NCBI RefSeq assembly: GCF_007993735.1
Contig: NZ_CP042453.1
Coordinates: forward strand, 1,798,001 to 1,862,000
Source of the DNA: Arenimonas daejeonensis
Lineage (GTDB): Bacteria > Pseudomonadota > Gammaproteobacteria > Xanthomonadales > Xanthomonadaceae
Direction: 5' to 3'
DNA length: 64,000 nt
The stretch's first letter is position 1; every line of letters begins with the position of its first letter. Under the pieces are notes generated by a model, which was given only the letters and a program-made list of their open reading frames with translations, searched no databases and was not told where the DNA came from. Below are positions 55,462 to 64,000 of this stretch, piece after piece. A program made the position numbers and the translations under genes.

Positions 55462-56136
55462 ATGCCCCGACAATCCCGCGGCTTCGACCTTGATGCCGCC
55501 GCCGAACACCTGCGAAAGCGTGACCGCCGGTTCGCACGCTGGATCGAGCGCATCGGTCCGCTGGATGTCGGTGCGCGCTGGCGCAAGCCTTTCGACACCA
55601 CCGATTCGCTGGCGCGCGCCATCCTCTACCAGCAGCTTTCCGGCAAGGCCGCCGCCACCATCGTCGGGCGGGTGGAAGCGGCGATCGGATCGAAGAAGCT
55701 GCATGCCGACACGCTGGGCGGGATCGATGATGCCGCTCTGCGCGCCTGCGGCGTGTCCGGCAACAAGACCCTGGCCCTGCGCGACCTCGCCGCGCGTGCC
55801 GCCCGCGGCGAAGTGCCCGGCTCGCGCGAGATGGCGTCGATGTCCGATGCCGAGATCATCGAGCGGCTGACGGCGGTGCGCGGCATCGGCCGCTGGACGG
55901 TCGAGATGATGCTGATGTTCCACCTGGGCCGCCCCGACGTGCTGCCGGTGGACGACCTGGGCGTGCGCAAGGGCGCGCAGCTTCTGGACAGGCAGGACGA
56001 GATGCCCAAGCCCAAGGAACTCGCGGTGCGCGGTGAGAAGTGGGGGCCTTACCGCACGCTGGCGGGCCTGTACCTGTGGCGCATCGCCGATTTCGTGGCG
56101 CCGGACAAGGAACCGGTCAAACGATCGCAGGACTGA
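55462..56136 (+). CDS. DNA-3-methyladenine glycosylase II-like (AlkA family)
   Basis: 224 residues. Base-excision glycosylase of the HhH-GPD superfamily: hairpin and Gly/Pro-Asp segment IERLTAVRGIGRWTVEMMLM followed by FHLGRPDVLPVDDLGVRKGA, with the second Asp of PVDD as catalytic candidate. SLARAILYQQLSGKAAATIV is the preceding family helix. It removes alkylated purines in DNA. It lacks the AlkA N-terminal beta domain, so is the short type. Confidence 0.9.
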   Translation: MPRQSRGFDLDAAAEHLRKRDRRFARWIERIGPLDVGARWRKPFDTTDSLARAILYQQLSGKAAATIVGRVEAAIGSKKLHADTLGGIDDAALRACGVSGNKTLALRDLAARAARGEVPGSREMASMSDAEIIERLTAVRGIGRWTVEMMLMFHLGRPDVLPVDDLGVRKGAQLLDRQDEMPKPKELAVRGEKWGPYRTLAGLYLWRIADFVAPDKEPVKRSQD

Positions 56137-56148
56137 GGCCCGCGGCCT

Positions 56149-56937
56149 TCATTCCGCCGGGAACCAGCGCCAGTGCCAGGGTTCGTAGACGATGCCGTGC
56201 GGGTTGCCGCGCGGGTAGCTCATGCGGAAGCCGAAGTCGCCGGCACGCCGGTGCAGCCAGGCGAAGGCCGGCGTGGCCTCGAAACTCTCCTCGGCCGGCG
56301 GTTCGCCCGGCGTGCCGATGTCCATGGCGCAGCCACCGTGGTGTTCGCTGTAACCCGGTGCGGCATTCACCGCCAGGATCTGCTCGACGCTCAGGCCGCG
56401 CGCGAGTTTCCGTTCGAAGATGCCGAGTTGGTAGTCGTGGCTGCGGTAGCCGGAAATGGCCTCGATCGCGATGTCGTCTTCGTACGCTGCGGCCTGCATG
56501 CGGCGCCAGGCACGCGCGGCCGGATCGAGCAGCCACAGCGGGCGCCGGTAACGGTCGAAACCGGCGAACTCCAGTCGCACCGGTTCGGGCACGGGGAAGG
56601 CCGACCTCATCGCCGTAGCTTTCGTCCAGGCCCAGGGCGTGCAGGCGTTCAAGCAGGCCATCGAGCGGCAGCTCGAATCCGGCGCCGGCACGCTCGAAGG
56701 AGCGTGCAGCGCCTCCAGCGCCGCCGCCAGCCCGGGTTCACGATCCAGCCGCGGCACCAGCGCGGTCAGGCGCGCACCGTCGAGCGCGGCCAGGAAGCGG
56801 CCGTCGCGCTTGCGGCGCAGGCCCCATTCGGCGGTCGCGAGGGCACGGGCATCGGCGTTCGCGCGCGGCCGCAGCAGCCGGGCCGGCCAGGCCTCGACCT
56901 GTTCGCTGTTCACCAGATGCCAGTTCAGCGCGCGCAT
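56149..56937 (-). CDS. M15-family D-alanyl-D-alanine carboxypeptidase (two compensating breaks)
   Basis: 262 residues. The M15B/VanY zinc and catalytic residues are in SGYRSHDYQLGIFERKLARG, NAAPGYSEHHGGCAMDIGTP (SxHxxGxAxD) and HGIVYEPWHWRWFP (Glu and His). A stretch at about 56600-56710 is in the wrong frame; corrected it reads FERAGAGFELPLDGLLERLH and ALGLDESYGDEVGLPVPEP, restoring the N-terminal half. It trims D-Ala from peptidoglycan. No signal peptide is visible at the chosen start, which is odd for the family. Confidence 0.83.
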   Translation of the reverse strand: MRALNWHLVNSEQVEAWPARLLRPRANADARALATAEWGLRRKRDGRFLAALDGARLTALVPRLDREPGLAAALEALHAPSSVPAPDSSCRSMACLNACTPWAWTKATAMRSAFPVPEPVRLEFAGFDRYRRPLWLLDPAARAWRRMQAAAYEDDIAIEAISGYRSHDYQLGIFERKLARGLSVEQILAVNAAPGYSEHHGGCAMDIGTPGEPPAEESFEATPAFAWLHRRAGDFGFRMSYPRGNPHGIVYEPWHWRWFPAE

Positions 56938-56977
56938 GCGGCCAGCTTAGCGGCAGGATGCCGCGCGCGGGAAGCGA

Positions 56978-57511
56978 TCACGCCGCGGCGGCGCGGCGGA
57001 AGATGTCGAGCACCGCCTGCGGGTGTTCGAGGCTGATCAGCCAGACCCGGCCGTCGGCATGCGGCAGGGCCAGCACCTTCGACGGGTCGGTGACCAGGCA
57101 GAAGGCCTTGCGGCGGTCGCGCAGCCGGAAGTGCCCGGCATGGATGCCGGGCAGGGCGTAACCATTGGTCTTGATCAGGGGTTTGAAGCCGGTGTGTTCG
57201 CGGGTGTCGACGACCCGGGCCGAGGCCAGGTCGAACTCCGACAGCGGCGATTCGCGCGTATAGAACGTGGCCTTCACCCGCAGCCGCCTGCCGTCGAAGC
57301 TGGCCTCGCGCCGCCACATCGGCAGCACGATGCCGAGCACCGTCACCGCGACGATGCCCTGGATCAGCAGCATCAAAGCCGGCGACAGCGCCTCGCTGCG
57401 CACCTGCAGGATCACCACCACGGCGATTGCCAGCGGCAGCACCGCGCCGAAGCCGACCGCGAACAGCACGGGCGCTTTGCCCAGCGGCGTCAGGGCAAGG
57501 CGACGGTCCAT
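56978..57511 (-). CDS. PH-domain-like membrane protein
   Basis: 177 residues. Two membrane helices (APVLFAVGFGAVLPLAIAVV; ALMLLIQGIVAVTVLGIVLP) are followed by a bacterial PH-like domain: SFDGRRLRVKATFYTRESPL, RVVDTREHTGFKPLIKTNGY and VLALPHADGRVWLISLEHPQ. Similar domains occur near SPFH proteins. It starts one base after the 41-residue protein gene of this leftward cluster. Confidence 0.75.
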   Translation of the reverse strand: MDRRLALTPLGKAPVLFAVGFGAVLPLAIAVVVILQVRSEALSPALMLLIQGIVAVTVLGIVLPMWRREASFDGRRLRVKATFYTRESPLSEFDLASARVVDTREHTGFKPLIKTNGYALPGIHAGHFRLRDRRKAFCLVTDPSKVLALPHADGRVWLISLEHPQAVLDIFRRAAAA

Positions 57512-57512
57512 G

Positions 57513-57638
57513 TCACCGTCCCAGCAGCAGGGCGAGGCCTGCCAGCAGCATCAGCGCGGAGACTGCGGCAAGCGGCAGCGCGGCGGGCGTGGGGTTGTCG
57601 GCGCGGCGGTTCCGGATCATGTGCACGATGTGGATCAT
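57513..57638 (-). CDS. Small membrane protein in the SPFH cluster
   Basis: 41 residues: MIHIVHMIRNRRADNPTPAA then LPLAAVSALMLLAGLALLLG. One membrane helix. GGGAGAAG lies just before the ATG. It is placed between the RHH gene and the PH gene, all leftward and nearly touching. Unknown function. Confidence 0.6.
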   Translation of the reverse strand: MIHIVHMIRNRRADNPTPAALPLAAVSALMLLAGLALLLGR

Positions 57639-57653
57639 GGTCTTCTCCCGGCT

Positions 57654-57834
57654 TCAGGATGCTGCGTTGTCGTCGGAGTCTTCGGCCTTCTTGATGCGTC
57701 CTGACTTGCGCAGGGCATCGCGCAGCACGTACTCGATCTGCGCGTTGAGCGAACGCAGCTCGTCGTCGGCCCAGCGCTGGATGGCGTCCAGCACCTCGGC
57801 GTTGATGCGCAGCGGATAGGCTTTTCTCGGCCAA
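57654..57834 (-). CDS. Arc-type ribbon-helix-helix protein (start and frame uncertain)
   Basis: About 59 residues reading [20 protein letters not shown] and [20 protein letters not shown], an Arc/MetJ-like ribbon-helix-helix DNA-binding core, with a charged tail ending [12 protein letters not shown] propose a TTG start at 57834, ten bases after the SPFH stop, with GGCAGGG as ribosome site; that requires one fewer A at 57822-57825. It may regulate the cluster, since GATATC repeats lie upstream of the SPFH gene. Confidence 0.65.
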
Positions 57835-57844
57835 GATCCCTGCC

Positions 57845-58714
57845 TCAGTAGATCGAACCGGCATTGACCACCGGCTGCGTGCCGCGCTCGCCGCACAGCA
57901 CCACCAGCAGGTTGGACACCATCACCGCGCGGCGCTCCGGGTCCAGGTCCACGACCTTGCGGGCAGAGAGCTGCTCGAGCGCCATCTCGACCATGCTCAC
58001 CGCGCCTTCGACGATACGGGTGCGGGCGGCGATGATCGCGCCGGCTTGCTGGCGCTGCAGCATGGCCTGGGCGATTTCCGGCGCGTAGGCGAGGTGGCTG
58101 ATGCGCGCCTCGGCGACGTTGACGCCGGCCTGGGCCAGGCGTTATGGATCTCCTCGGTCAGGTGCTTGGCGATCTCGGCGGCGTGGCTGCGCAACGAGAT
58201 CTTGCCGTCCTCGTGCTGGTCGTAGGGATAGCTGGTGGCCATGGCGCGCAGCGCGGCCTCGGACTGGATGTGCACGAAGCTTTCGTAGTCGTCCACGTTG
58301 TAGACGGCCTCGGCCGAGTCCACCACCTGCCAGACGATGACCGCGCCGATCTCGATCGGGCTGCCGTCGAGGTCGTTGACCTTGAGCTTGCCCGACTCGA
58401 AGTTGCGCACGCGCAGGCTGATCTTCTTGGCCGAGAAGAAGGGGTTGTTCCAGCGCAGGCCTGGTCCTGACCGTACCCACGTACTTGCCGAACAGGCTCA
58501 GCACGGCGGCCTGGTTGGGTTCGACCATGTAGAAGCCGCCCAGCGCGACCGAAGCGACGGTGCCCAGCAGCAAGCCACCGATCAGGAAACCGGCATCCGG
58601 GTTGCCCGCGCCCTTTACGCCAAGCACGAACAGATAGACGGCCAGGGCTTCCAGCACGATCAGGAGCAGCAGGGCCGGAATGCCGGGGAAGGAGCGGATG
58701 GACTGTTCTTTCAT
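57845..58714 (-). CDS. SPFH/Band 7 membrane protein (two frame breaks)
   Basis: About 289 residues. Two N-terminal helices ([40 protein letters not shown]), then the SPFH domain: [40 protein letters not shown] and [20 protein letters not shown], ending with [15 protein letters not shown] and [20 protein letters not shown]. Breaks at about 58462 (one base extra) and 58146 (one missing). SPFH proteins build membrane microdomains. First gene of a leftward set with RHH, a small membrane protein and a PH-like gene. Confidence 0.87.
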
Positions 58715-58740
58715 GGCGGATCTCCCGAGTGGTGATCGGA

Positions 58741-58760
58741 AGATATCAGAAAGATATCAG
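58741..58760. promoter_or_regulatory. Tandem GATATC sites upstream of the SPFH gene
   Basis: AGATATCAG occurs twice, at 58741-58749 and 58752-58760, with centres 11 bases apart. Palindromic halves one helical turn apart suit a ribbon-helix-helix repressor, and one is encoded in this cluster. The link is inference. Confidence 0.45.
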
Positions 58761-58826
58761 TTTGCAATGGGCATGCGACGAACGGTAGCCAAGGCCCCAC
58801 AAGTCAATGGAAACAATGGCTTGGGG

Positions 58827-59713
58827 TCAGGGCTCGATCCGGTAACGCAGCAGGGGCGAGGGCAGTTGCTCGCTGCCGATCAGCAGCGATTGGCCGTCCA
58901 GGGCGAAGGCGATGGCCTCGGCCTGCGGCATCAGGGGCAGGGTGAGGTGGGAGGGTTTCCCGGCCAGCACCGGGCCCCAGTCCCCGTTGGCGGGCCGCAC
59001 CAGGAAATGCACCGAGCGGTAGTTCAGCACCGCCAGCACTCGGCCGTTCGGACTGAGGTCGGCGCCGGTGATCTGGGCGCGGTAGCGGCCGTAGATCGGG
59101 CTGCGGCGCAGGTCGCCGGCATCCGGCTGTTCGATGCCGGGCAGGGTGCCGATCAGCTCGGCCACCACTTCGTCGTCGCCGGTGGCGCGCAGGGGCAGGC
59201 GGAACAGTTCGGGCGGCACGCGTTTTTAGACAGCAGCAGCACTTCTCCGCGTTTCGGGTCCACCGCCACGGCCTCGCAGTCGCGCGGGCCGTCGGGCCAG
59301 CGGAAGCGCAGGCTCCAGGCCAGTTTCGCCGGGGTCGCCAGGTCGCTGGGTTCCTCCAGCACGTGCAGCACCAGGTCGCGGCGCAGGCCGCCGTTGTCGC
59401 CGGTGTCGGCGATCAGCAGGTAGGGCTTGCCGTCGAGCTCGAAAGAGGCCAGGTCTTCCCAGTCGATGTTGGCCACGCCCGCCGCGACGCTGCCGCGGTG
59501 CTGTCCGCTGCCGTCCATCAGCTGCAGTTCGGCGCTGTTGCCACTGTCGTTGATGACCCAGAAATCACCCGGATGGGTGCGCGAGGCGGCCATGCCGCTG
59601 ATTTCGTCCATGGCCGGGTCGGTGACCAGGCCGGCGATTTCGGGTTCGCCCCAGCGTGCGCCGTGGGCGAACGCGGGCAGCAGCAATAGCAGGAATAGGC
59701 TGAGTCGGTACAT
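58827..59713 (-). CDS. Secreted beta-propeller-like protein (frame broken once)
   Basis: About 295 residues with signal peptide MYRLSLFLLLLLPAFAHG. Repeated blades: DPAMDEISGMAASRTHPGDF, VINDSGNSAELQLMDGSG, IDWEDLASFELDGKPYLLIA and GARWGEPEIAGLVTD. The frame breaks at about 59225 in an A run (minus strand) one short; repaired, LLSKKRVPPELFRLPLRATG continues to RVLAVLNYRSVHFLVRP. It resembles secreted lipid/lactonase or adhesion propellers, but no catalytic residue set is clear. It is divergent from purT. Confidence 0.65.
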
Positions 59714-59811
59714 GCGGAACCGGAAGATTGAGGTCCGAGCATGACAGAAACGCCATCCGGCCTGAACCGCGGCCGTTACAATCACGCCCTTCCCCCGGAT
59801 GACCCGCCGCC

Positions 59812-61010
59812 ATGACCGACCCGCGCCCCGTGACCCTCGGCACTCCCCTCTCGCCGCACGCCCGCCGCGTGCTGATGCTCGGCTCGGGCGAACTGGGCAA
59901 GGAAGTGGTGATCGAACTGCAGCGCCTGGGCGTGGAGGTGATCGCCGCCGACCGTTACGACAACGCGCCGGCCATGCAGGTGGCGCACCGCTGCCACACC
60001 CTGAACATGCTCGACCCGGCCGCGCTGCGCGACCTGATCGCGCATGAGAAACCCGACCTGGTGGTGCCCGAGATCGAGGCCATCCACACCCCGACCCTGG
60101 TCGAGCTGGAGGCCGAAAAAGGCCAGCGCGTGGTGCCGACCGCACGCGCCGCGCGCCTGACCATGGATCGCGAGGGCATCCGCCGCCTGGCCGCGGAAAC
60201 GCTGGGCCTGCCGACCTCGCCCTACCGTTTCGTGGACACGCTCGAGGAATACCGCGACGCCGTCGCTGCCATCGGCCTGCCCTGCGTGGTCAAGCCGGTG
60301 ATGTCGTCTTCCGGCAAGGGCCAGAGCACCGTGCGCAGCGAGACCGACATCGACGCCGCCTGGGAATACGCCCAGTCGGGCGGTCGCGCCGGCCAGGGCC
60401 GCTGCATCGTCGAGGGTTTCATCCGGTTCGACTACGAGATCACCCTGCTGACCGTGCGCCACCGCGACGGCACCAGCTACTGCGACCCGATCGGCCACCT
60501 GCAGGTGGACGGCGACTACCGCGAAAGCTGGATGCCGCAGCCCATGTCCGATGCCGCCCTGCGCGAATCGCAGCGCATCGCCAAGACGGTGACCGACAAC
60601 CTGGGGGCTGGGGCCTGTTCGGCGTCGAGCTGTTCGTGCAGGGCGACCAGGTCTGGTTCAGCGAAGTCTCGCCGCGCCCGCACGACACCGGCCTGGTCAC
60701 GCTGATCTCGCAGGAACTGAGCGAATTCGCGCTGCACGCGCGCGCCATCCTCGGCCTGCCGATCCCGAACATCGCCACGCTCGGCGCGTCGGCCTCGTGC
60801 GCGGTGCTGGCAACCGGCCATGGCGTGCCCGAATTCTCGAACGTGGACGCCGCGCTGGTGGAACCCGACACGGCGCTGCGCCTGTTCGGCAAGCCGAAGG
60901 TCGAAGGCCACCGCCGCGTGGCGGTGACGCTGGCACGCGACGTGGACGTGGAAACCGCGCGCGCCAAGGCGCGGCGCGCGGCGGCGGCGCTGGGCGTCGC
61001 GCTGAAGTAA
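59812..61010 (+). CDS. purT: Formate-dependent GAR transformylase PurT (frame broken once)
   Basis: Second GAR transformylation step of purine synthesis, using formate and ATP. 399 residues after repair. ATP-grasp features: [20 protein letters not shown] (N-domain), [40 protein letters not shown] and [20 protein letters not shown] (metal/ATP site). At 60603-60607 the G run is one base short; with it [20 protein letters not shown] is restored. It stands alone, divergent from the propeller gene and convergent with the EEP gene. Confidence 0.95.
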
Positions 61011-61019
61011 GGCGCGCCT

Positions 61020-62238
61020 TCAGGGCGCCAGGTCCACCCACACCATCCGGTGGTCGGTGGCGTCGAGCCACTCCGTGCCCGGCTCGCCCGGCGCCGGCCA
61101 GAACACGCCGCTGGCCTGCAGCGGCAGGCCGACCGAAGGCAGCACGTAGTCGACGCGGAAGTTGCCGTTGCGCGCGCCGAACTGCGCGGTGTCATGGGCA
61201 GCCGAGGACTTGTGCCTCGTGTTCACCTCATGGACGCCGGCCGAAGCGACCGCGCCCTCGCTGCGGGGCGTGGCCATGCGCTGCACGCGTGGGTGTTCCA
61301 GCAACTGGTGGATCGCGCCCGGCAGGCTGGCGCCGTCGGCGGGGTCGGCGTTGTAGTCGCCGACGATCACGAAACGCGCATCCGGCGCCAGCCCGCCGCA
61401 GCGGCCGGCGTCGTCGCACAGCCAGGGTTTGTCGCCGGGCGAGACGTATTCCGCCCAGAGCCTGATTTCGTCGTGGTTGCGCGCGGCGTTGCGGCGTTCG
61501 GGGCCGTCGAACACGGCGGCGTCGGGTGCGCGGCCAGCAGGTGGATGCGGCCCAGCGGCGTGTCGATCGGCAGGTCCCAGTGCGACTTCGAACTCAGGCG
61601 CAGCTGCGACCAGACTTCGGGCGCATAGAAGGGCCGGCCGGTGTCTGGCATCACCGGCTGCAGGGCGCCCGGCATCGTGCTCCAGCGCAGCAGGCGGAAG
61701 CTGCGGGCCGCGGCGGTGTCGATCGGGAACTTCGACAGCACCAGCATGCCGTACTGGCCCGGGTGCAGGCCGTAACCCCAGGTGTCGTTGCCGTGGTAGC
61801 GGCCGACGCCGCCGACCTTGCCGTCGCCGTCCAGGTCCAGGCCGCTGGGCACGCCGGTGTTGACTTCGGCCAGGTAGCGGTAGGGGTAGTGGATCGGCGC
61901 TTCGCCGAACTGGCCGACTTAAGGTATCGCCGTTGGAACAGGTCGGCGGCGCGACCGGCCGCGTCGTAGTCGAATTCGTTGAGCAGCACCACGTCCGGGC
62001 GCTGGTGCTGGAGGATGGCGGCGATCTTGCGCGCGTCCTCGTCGCCGGTGTCCAGGCGGGCGATCAGTCCGCCGTGTTCCTCGTCGTACAGCGAGGTGTT
62101 GAAGGTGGCGAATCGCAGCGGCATGGCGGGCGTCACCGGGTCGGGCGATGGCGCGGTGGCCAGGGAGCTGCCGGCGCGGCAGCCGGCGAGCGTGAGCAGT
62201 GCCAGCAGACCGGCGGACAGCAGGGCAGGGATTCGCAT
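61020..62238 (-). CDS. Endonuclease/exonuclease/phosphatase-family lipoprotein (two frame breaks)
   Basis: About 406 residues. Lipoprotein signal MRIPALLSAGLLALLTLAGC (lipobox LAGC). EEP-fold markers: MPLRFATFNTSLYDEEHGGL, RPDVVLLNEFDYDAAGRAAD, RIHLLAAHPTPPV, DARFVIVGDYNADPADGASL and DYVLPS ... WLDATDHRMVWVDL (DHR). One missing base each near 61919 and 61515 breaks it. DNase/phosphodiesterase or sphingomyelinase-like activity is possible; as an outer surface or periplasmic protein it may use environmental substrates. Confidence 0.87.
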
Positions 62239-62259
62239 GGGCGCGATTGTGCCCGCAAA

Positions 62260-62973
62260 TCAGTCGTCCGGCATTGGCCGCCAGGAGGTGCCGTCGAGGA
62301 ATTCGAGCGGACGGAAGCTGCGCTTGTAGGCCATCTTCGGATGGTCGCCGAGCCAGAAGCCGAGGTAGAGGTGGTCGCGGCCCTCGTCGCGGGCCCGCTG
62401 CACCTGGCGCAGGATGGCATAGGTGCCGAGGCTGCGGGCGGCGTGTTCAGGCGCATAGAAGGTGTAGACCGCCGACAGCGCGCCGGGCACGACGTCGGTG
62501 ACCGCGAGCGCGATCAGTTCGCCGTCCAGGCGGAACTCCATGAATTCGGTCGGGCTCCAGCCGCAGGCCAGGAAGGCGTCGAAATTCTCCGGCGCCGGGT
62601 CGTCCATGCCGCCGCCGACGTGGCGGGTGTCTAGATAGCGGCGGTACAGCGCGAAGTTCTCGGCGGTGCGGCGCGGCGCGGCCAGGCGCAGTTCGAGGTC
62701 GGCGTTGCGGGCCAGGCAGCGTTTCTGCGCGCGGTTGGGCTGGAACCGCGCCACCGGGATGCGCACCGAGATGCAGGCCCGGCAGCCGTTGCAGTAAGGC
62801 CGGTAGACATGGCCGCCGGAACGGCGGAAGCCCATGGTCAGCGCCTGCGCGAACACGCTGGGCAGGTGCGGGTCGGCCGGGTCGATGATCAGGTCGCGCG
62901 ACAGCCGGTCGGGCCAATACCCGCAGGCATGCTCGAGCGTCTGGAACAGGCGGATGGCGTGCTGGTTGCCCAT
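62260..62973 (-). CDS. bpt: Aspartate/glutamate leucyltransferase
   Basis: 237 residues. Bpt attaches leucine from leucyl-tRNA to proteins with N-terminal Asp or Glu, marking them for the N-degron pathway (ClpS/ClpAP). Family features: [40 protein letters not shown] (Cys residues), [20 protein letters not shown] and GLFWLGDH-like [20 protein letters not shown]. It follows psd on the same strand with a REP-like palindrome between. Confidence 0.93.
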   Translation of the reverse strand: MGNQHAIRLFQTLEHACGYWPDRLSRDLIIDPADPHLPSVFAQALTMGFRRSGGHVYRPYCNGCRACISVRIPVARFQPNRAQKRCLARNADLELRLAAPRRTAENFALYRRYLDTRHVGGGMDDPAPENFDAFLACGWSPTEFMEFRLDGELIALAVTDVVPGALSAVYTFYAPEHAARSLGTYAILRQVQRARDEGRDHLYLGFWLGDHPKMAYKRSFRPLEFLDGTSWRPMPDD

Positions 62974-62992
62974 GACCCCAGTCTAGCCCCCG

Positions 62993-63049
62993 AAAAAGGG
63001 GACAGAGAATAGTTTCGTTTCAAACAAATATATTCTCTGTCCCCTTTTT
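62993..63049. repeat. REP-like palindrome between psd and bpt
   Basis: Arms 62993-63011 (AAAAAGGGGACAGAGAATA) and 63031-63049 are perfect 19-base reverse complements around a 19-base loop. The A5...T5 ends make it a good bidirectional terminator too. The GGGGACAG core is typical of dispersed intergenic palindromes in gammaproteobacteria. Confidence 0.8.
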
Positions 63050-63057
63050 TCCTGAGG

Positions 63058-63900
63058 TCAGCGCAGGACCCGGCCGAGGCGCTGGCCGACGCGGGTCCGG
63101 GTTTCGGTGGCGAAGGCGTCCAGGGCCACGGCGTCGCGCGGGAACAGCAGGATCACGGTCGAGCCGTAGTTGAAGCGGGCCATCTCGGCGAAGCGGGCGA
63201 GGGTGATGCCCTGGCCGCGCCAGTCGCGGCGCACCGGCTTGTGGGCGTAGGGCGGGATCTCCTCGCCGTTCCACACCGACTCCACGCCCGACACCAGCAG
63301 GGCGCCGACCATCACCGAACACATCGGCCCGAAGTCGGTGTCGAAGTGGCAGACCAGGCGCTCGTTGCGCGCGAACAGCCGCGGGATCGCCTGCACGCCC
63401 CAGGGCGCGACGGTGAACAGGCGGCCCGGCACGTGCAGCGTTTCCACCAGCGTGCCGGTCCAGGGCATGTGCACGCGGTGGTAATCGCGCGGCGAAAGAT
63501 AGATGTTGGCGAACCAGCCGTCGGCATAGGGCGCGGCCATGGCCTCGCTGCCCAGCAGCTCGGCGGCGGTGAAGGACTGGCCCTTGGCCTGGAAGATGCG
63601 CCCGGCCTCGATGCGCCCGGCCTGGCTGATCTTGCCGTCGGCCGGCATCAGCAGCGTGCACGGGTCGGCATCTGCGGTGCGCGCGCCGGGCTTGAGCTCG
63701 CGGGTGAAGAAGGCGTTGAAGTGCAGGTAGTTGGTCGCCACCGGGTCGGCGGCCTCGGCCATGTCCACGTTGAACCTGCGGACCACCAGCCCGATCAGCC
63801 AGTTCTTGAACCAGGTGGCGCGGGCCCGCGCCACGCCATGAGCCATGCGCGAAAGCAGGCGGTGCGGCAGCACGTATTGCAGGAAAACCCTGGGGCTCAC
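63058..63900 (-). CDS. psd: Phosphatidylserine decarboxylase proenzyme
   Basis: 280 residues. Makes phosphatidylethanolamine. It self-cleaves to form a pyruvoyl group; the site is [20 protein letters not shown] (GST, Ser becoming pyruvoyl). Other parts: [57 protein letters not shown] (Asp-His). GTG start at 63900 overlaps the stop of the gene upstream (GTGA). Membrane-bound in the cytoplasmic leaflet. Confidence 0.95.
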   Translation of the reverse strand: MSPRVFLQYVLPHRLLSRMAHGVARARATWFKNWLIGLVVRRFNVDMAEAADPVATNYLHFNAFFTRELKPGARTADADPCTLLMPADGKISQAGRIEAGRIFQAKGQSFTAAELLGSEAMAAPYADGWFANIYLSPRDYHRVHMPWTGTLVETLHVPGRLFTVAPWGVQAIPRLFARNERLVCHFDTDFGPMCSVMVGALLVSGVESVWNGEEIPPYAHKPVRRDWRGQGITLARFAEMARFNYGSTVILLFPRDAVALDAFATETRTRVGQRLGRVLR

Positions 63901-64000
63901 GGCGCGACCTCTGCGAGCCGGGCCAGGTCGGCGGCGATGTCGGCCGGCAGCAGCGGTGGCCGGATCAGGCCGGCCTGGCGGCCCTGCGGGTCGATCACCA
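63897..64000 (-). CDS. C-terminal end of an unidentified gene upstream of psd
   Basis: 34 codons ending [20 protein letters not shown] and [13 protein letters not shown], running off the right edge. The stop overlaps the psd GTG. The VIDPQGR...IRPPL pattern looks like the end of a thioredoxin-fold protein (SCO/redoxin type), but too little is present to be sure. Confidence 0.6.
   Translation of the reverse strand, partial: VIDPQGRQAGLIRPPLLPADIAADLARLAEVAP

Noticed and set aside
61010-61021. Palindrome AAGGCGCGCCTT between purT and the EEP gene
   Set aside because: Short and without a T run; may be chance or a weak convergent terminator.

Overview
High-GC gammaproteobacterial chromosome, most likely family Xanthomonadaceae/Lysobacteraceae (Lysobacter, Luteimonas or a relative). 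The reasons are the gene order glnD-dapD-ArsC-like-dapE-asnB, the M2 peptidase, many TolB-like/TPR and RluA-type proteins, and the base composition. Genes are dense on both strands. No rRNA, tRNA or CRISPR array was seen.

Layout. 1-3.4 kb: end of glnD, then lysine/diaminopimelate genes dapD, an ArsC-like gene and dapE. 3.5-9.6 kb: penicillin-acylase-family gene, and divergently asnB preceded by what reads as a complete asparagine attenuator (leader peptide with eight clustered Asn codons plus competing hairpins), then a TolB-like/TPR membrane protein. 9.6-16.2 kb: DUF924 gene, diheme cytochrome-rhodanese fusion, DUF2182/DUF1326 pair, VWA-OmpA protein and an OmpR-type two-component system. 16.4-21.3 kb: GNAT, RluA-like synthase and a large secreted DUF3604 protein. 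21.5-25.9 kb: accessory island with merR, merT, merP, a GDCCVxC protein and an IS1182-like transposase, all inside one pair of 21-bp inverted repeats, followed by an array of 42-bp hairpin-bearing repeats and a poorly known secreted protein. 25.9-33.1 kb: rhomboid, amidohydrolase, hydrolase, FAD oxidoreductase, MOSC, AraC and VOC genes. 33.2-44 kb: parC, ATM1-type ABC exporter, Bcr/CflA efflux pump, AI-2E-type permease, K+ channel, Rieske oxygenase and M2 peptidase. 44-47 kb: minCDE with a putative metallopeptidase and a GNAT. 47-49 kb: DesKR-like two-component system. 49-55.1 kb: SRPBCC protein and a Gld-like ABC export cluster. 55-64 kb: DUF423, AlkA-like glycosylase, M15 peptidase, an SPFH/RHH/PH cluster, purT, an EEP-family lipoprotein, bpt and psd, with a partial gene at the right edge.

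Sequence quality matters for reading the window. About 27 single-base frame breaks were found, nearly all in short homopolymer runs and affecting essential genes such as parC and dapE as well as others. They look like long-read consensus errors rather than gene decay. Several apparent giant proteins (asnB+TPR, SRPBCC+ABC ATPase, an 817-residue permease) are artefacts of this. In the gene entries I give the span expected after repair and the place of the break.

How the genes work together: glutamine/nitrogen sensing (glnD) and amide nitrogen use (asnB, asparagine-controlled) sit beside lysine/cell-wall precursor synthesis (dapD, dapE). minCDE, parC, psd and the M15 peptidase cover division, chromosome segregation and envelope. 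The island at 21.5-24.5 kb looks like a mobile mercury-binding and import module without a reductase.
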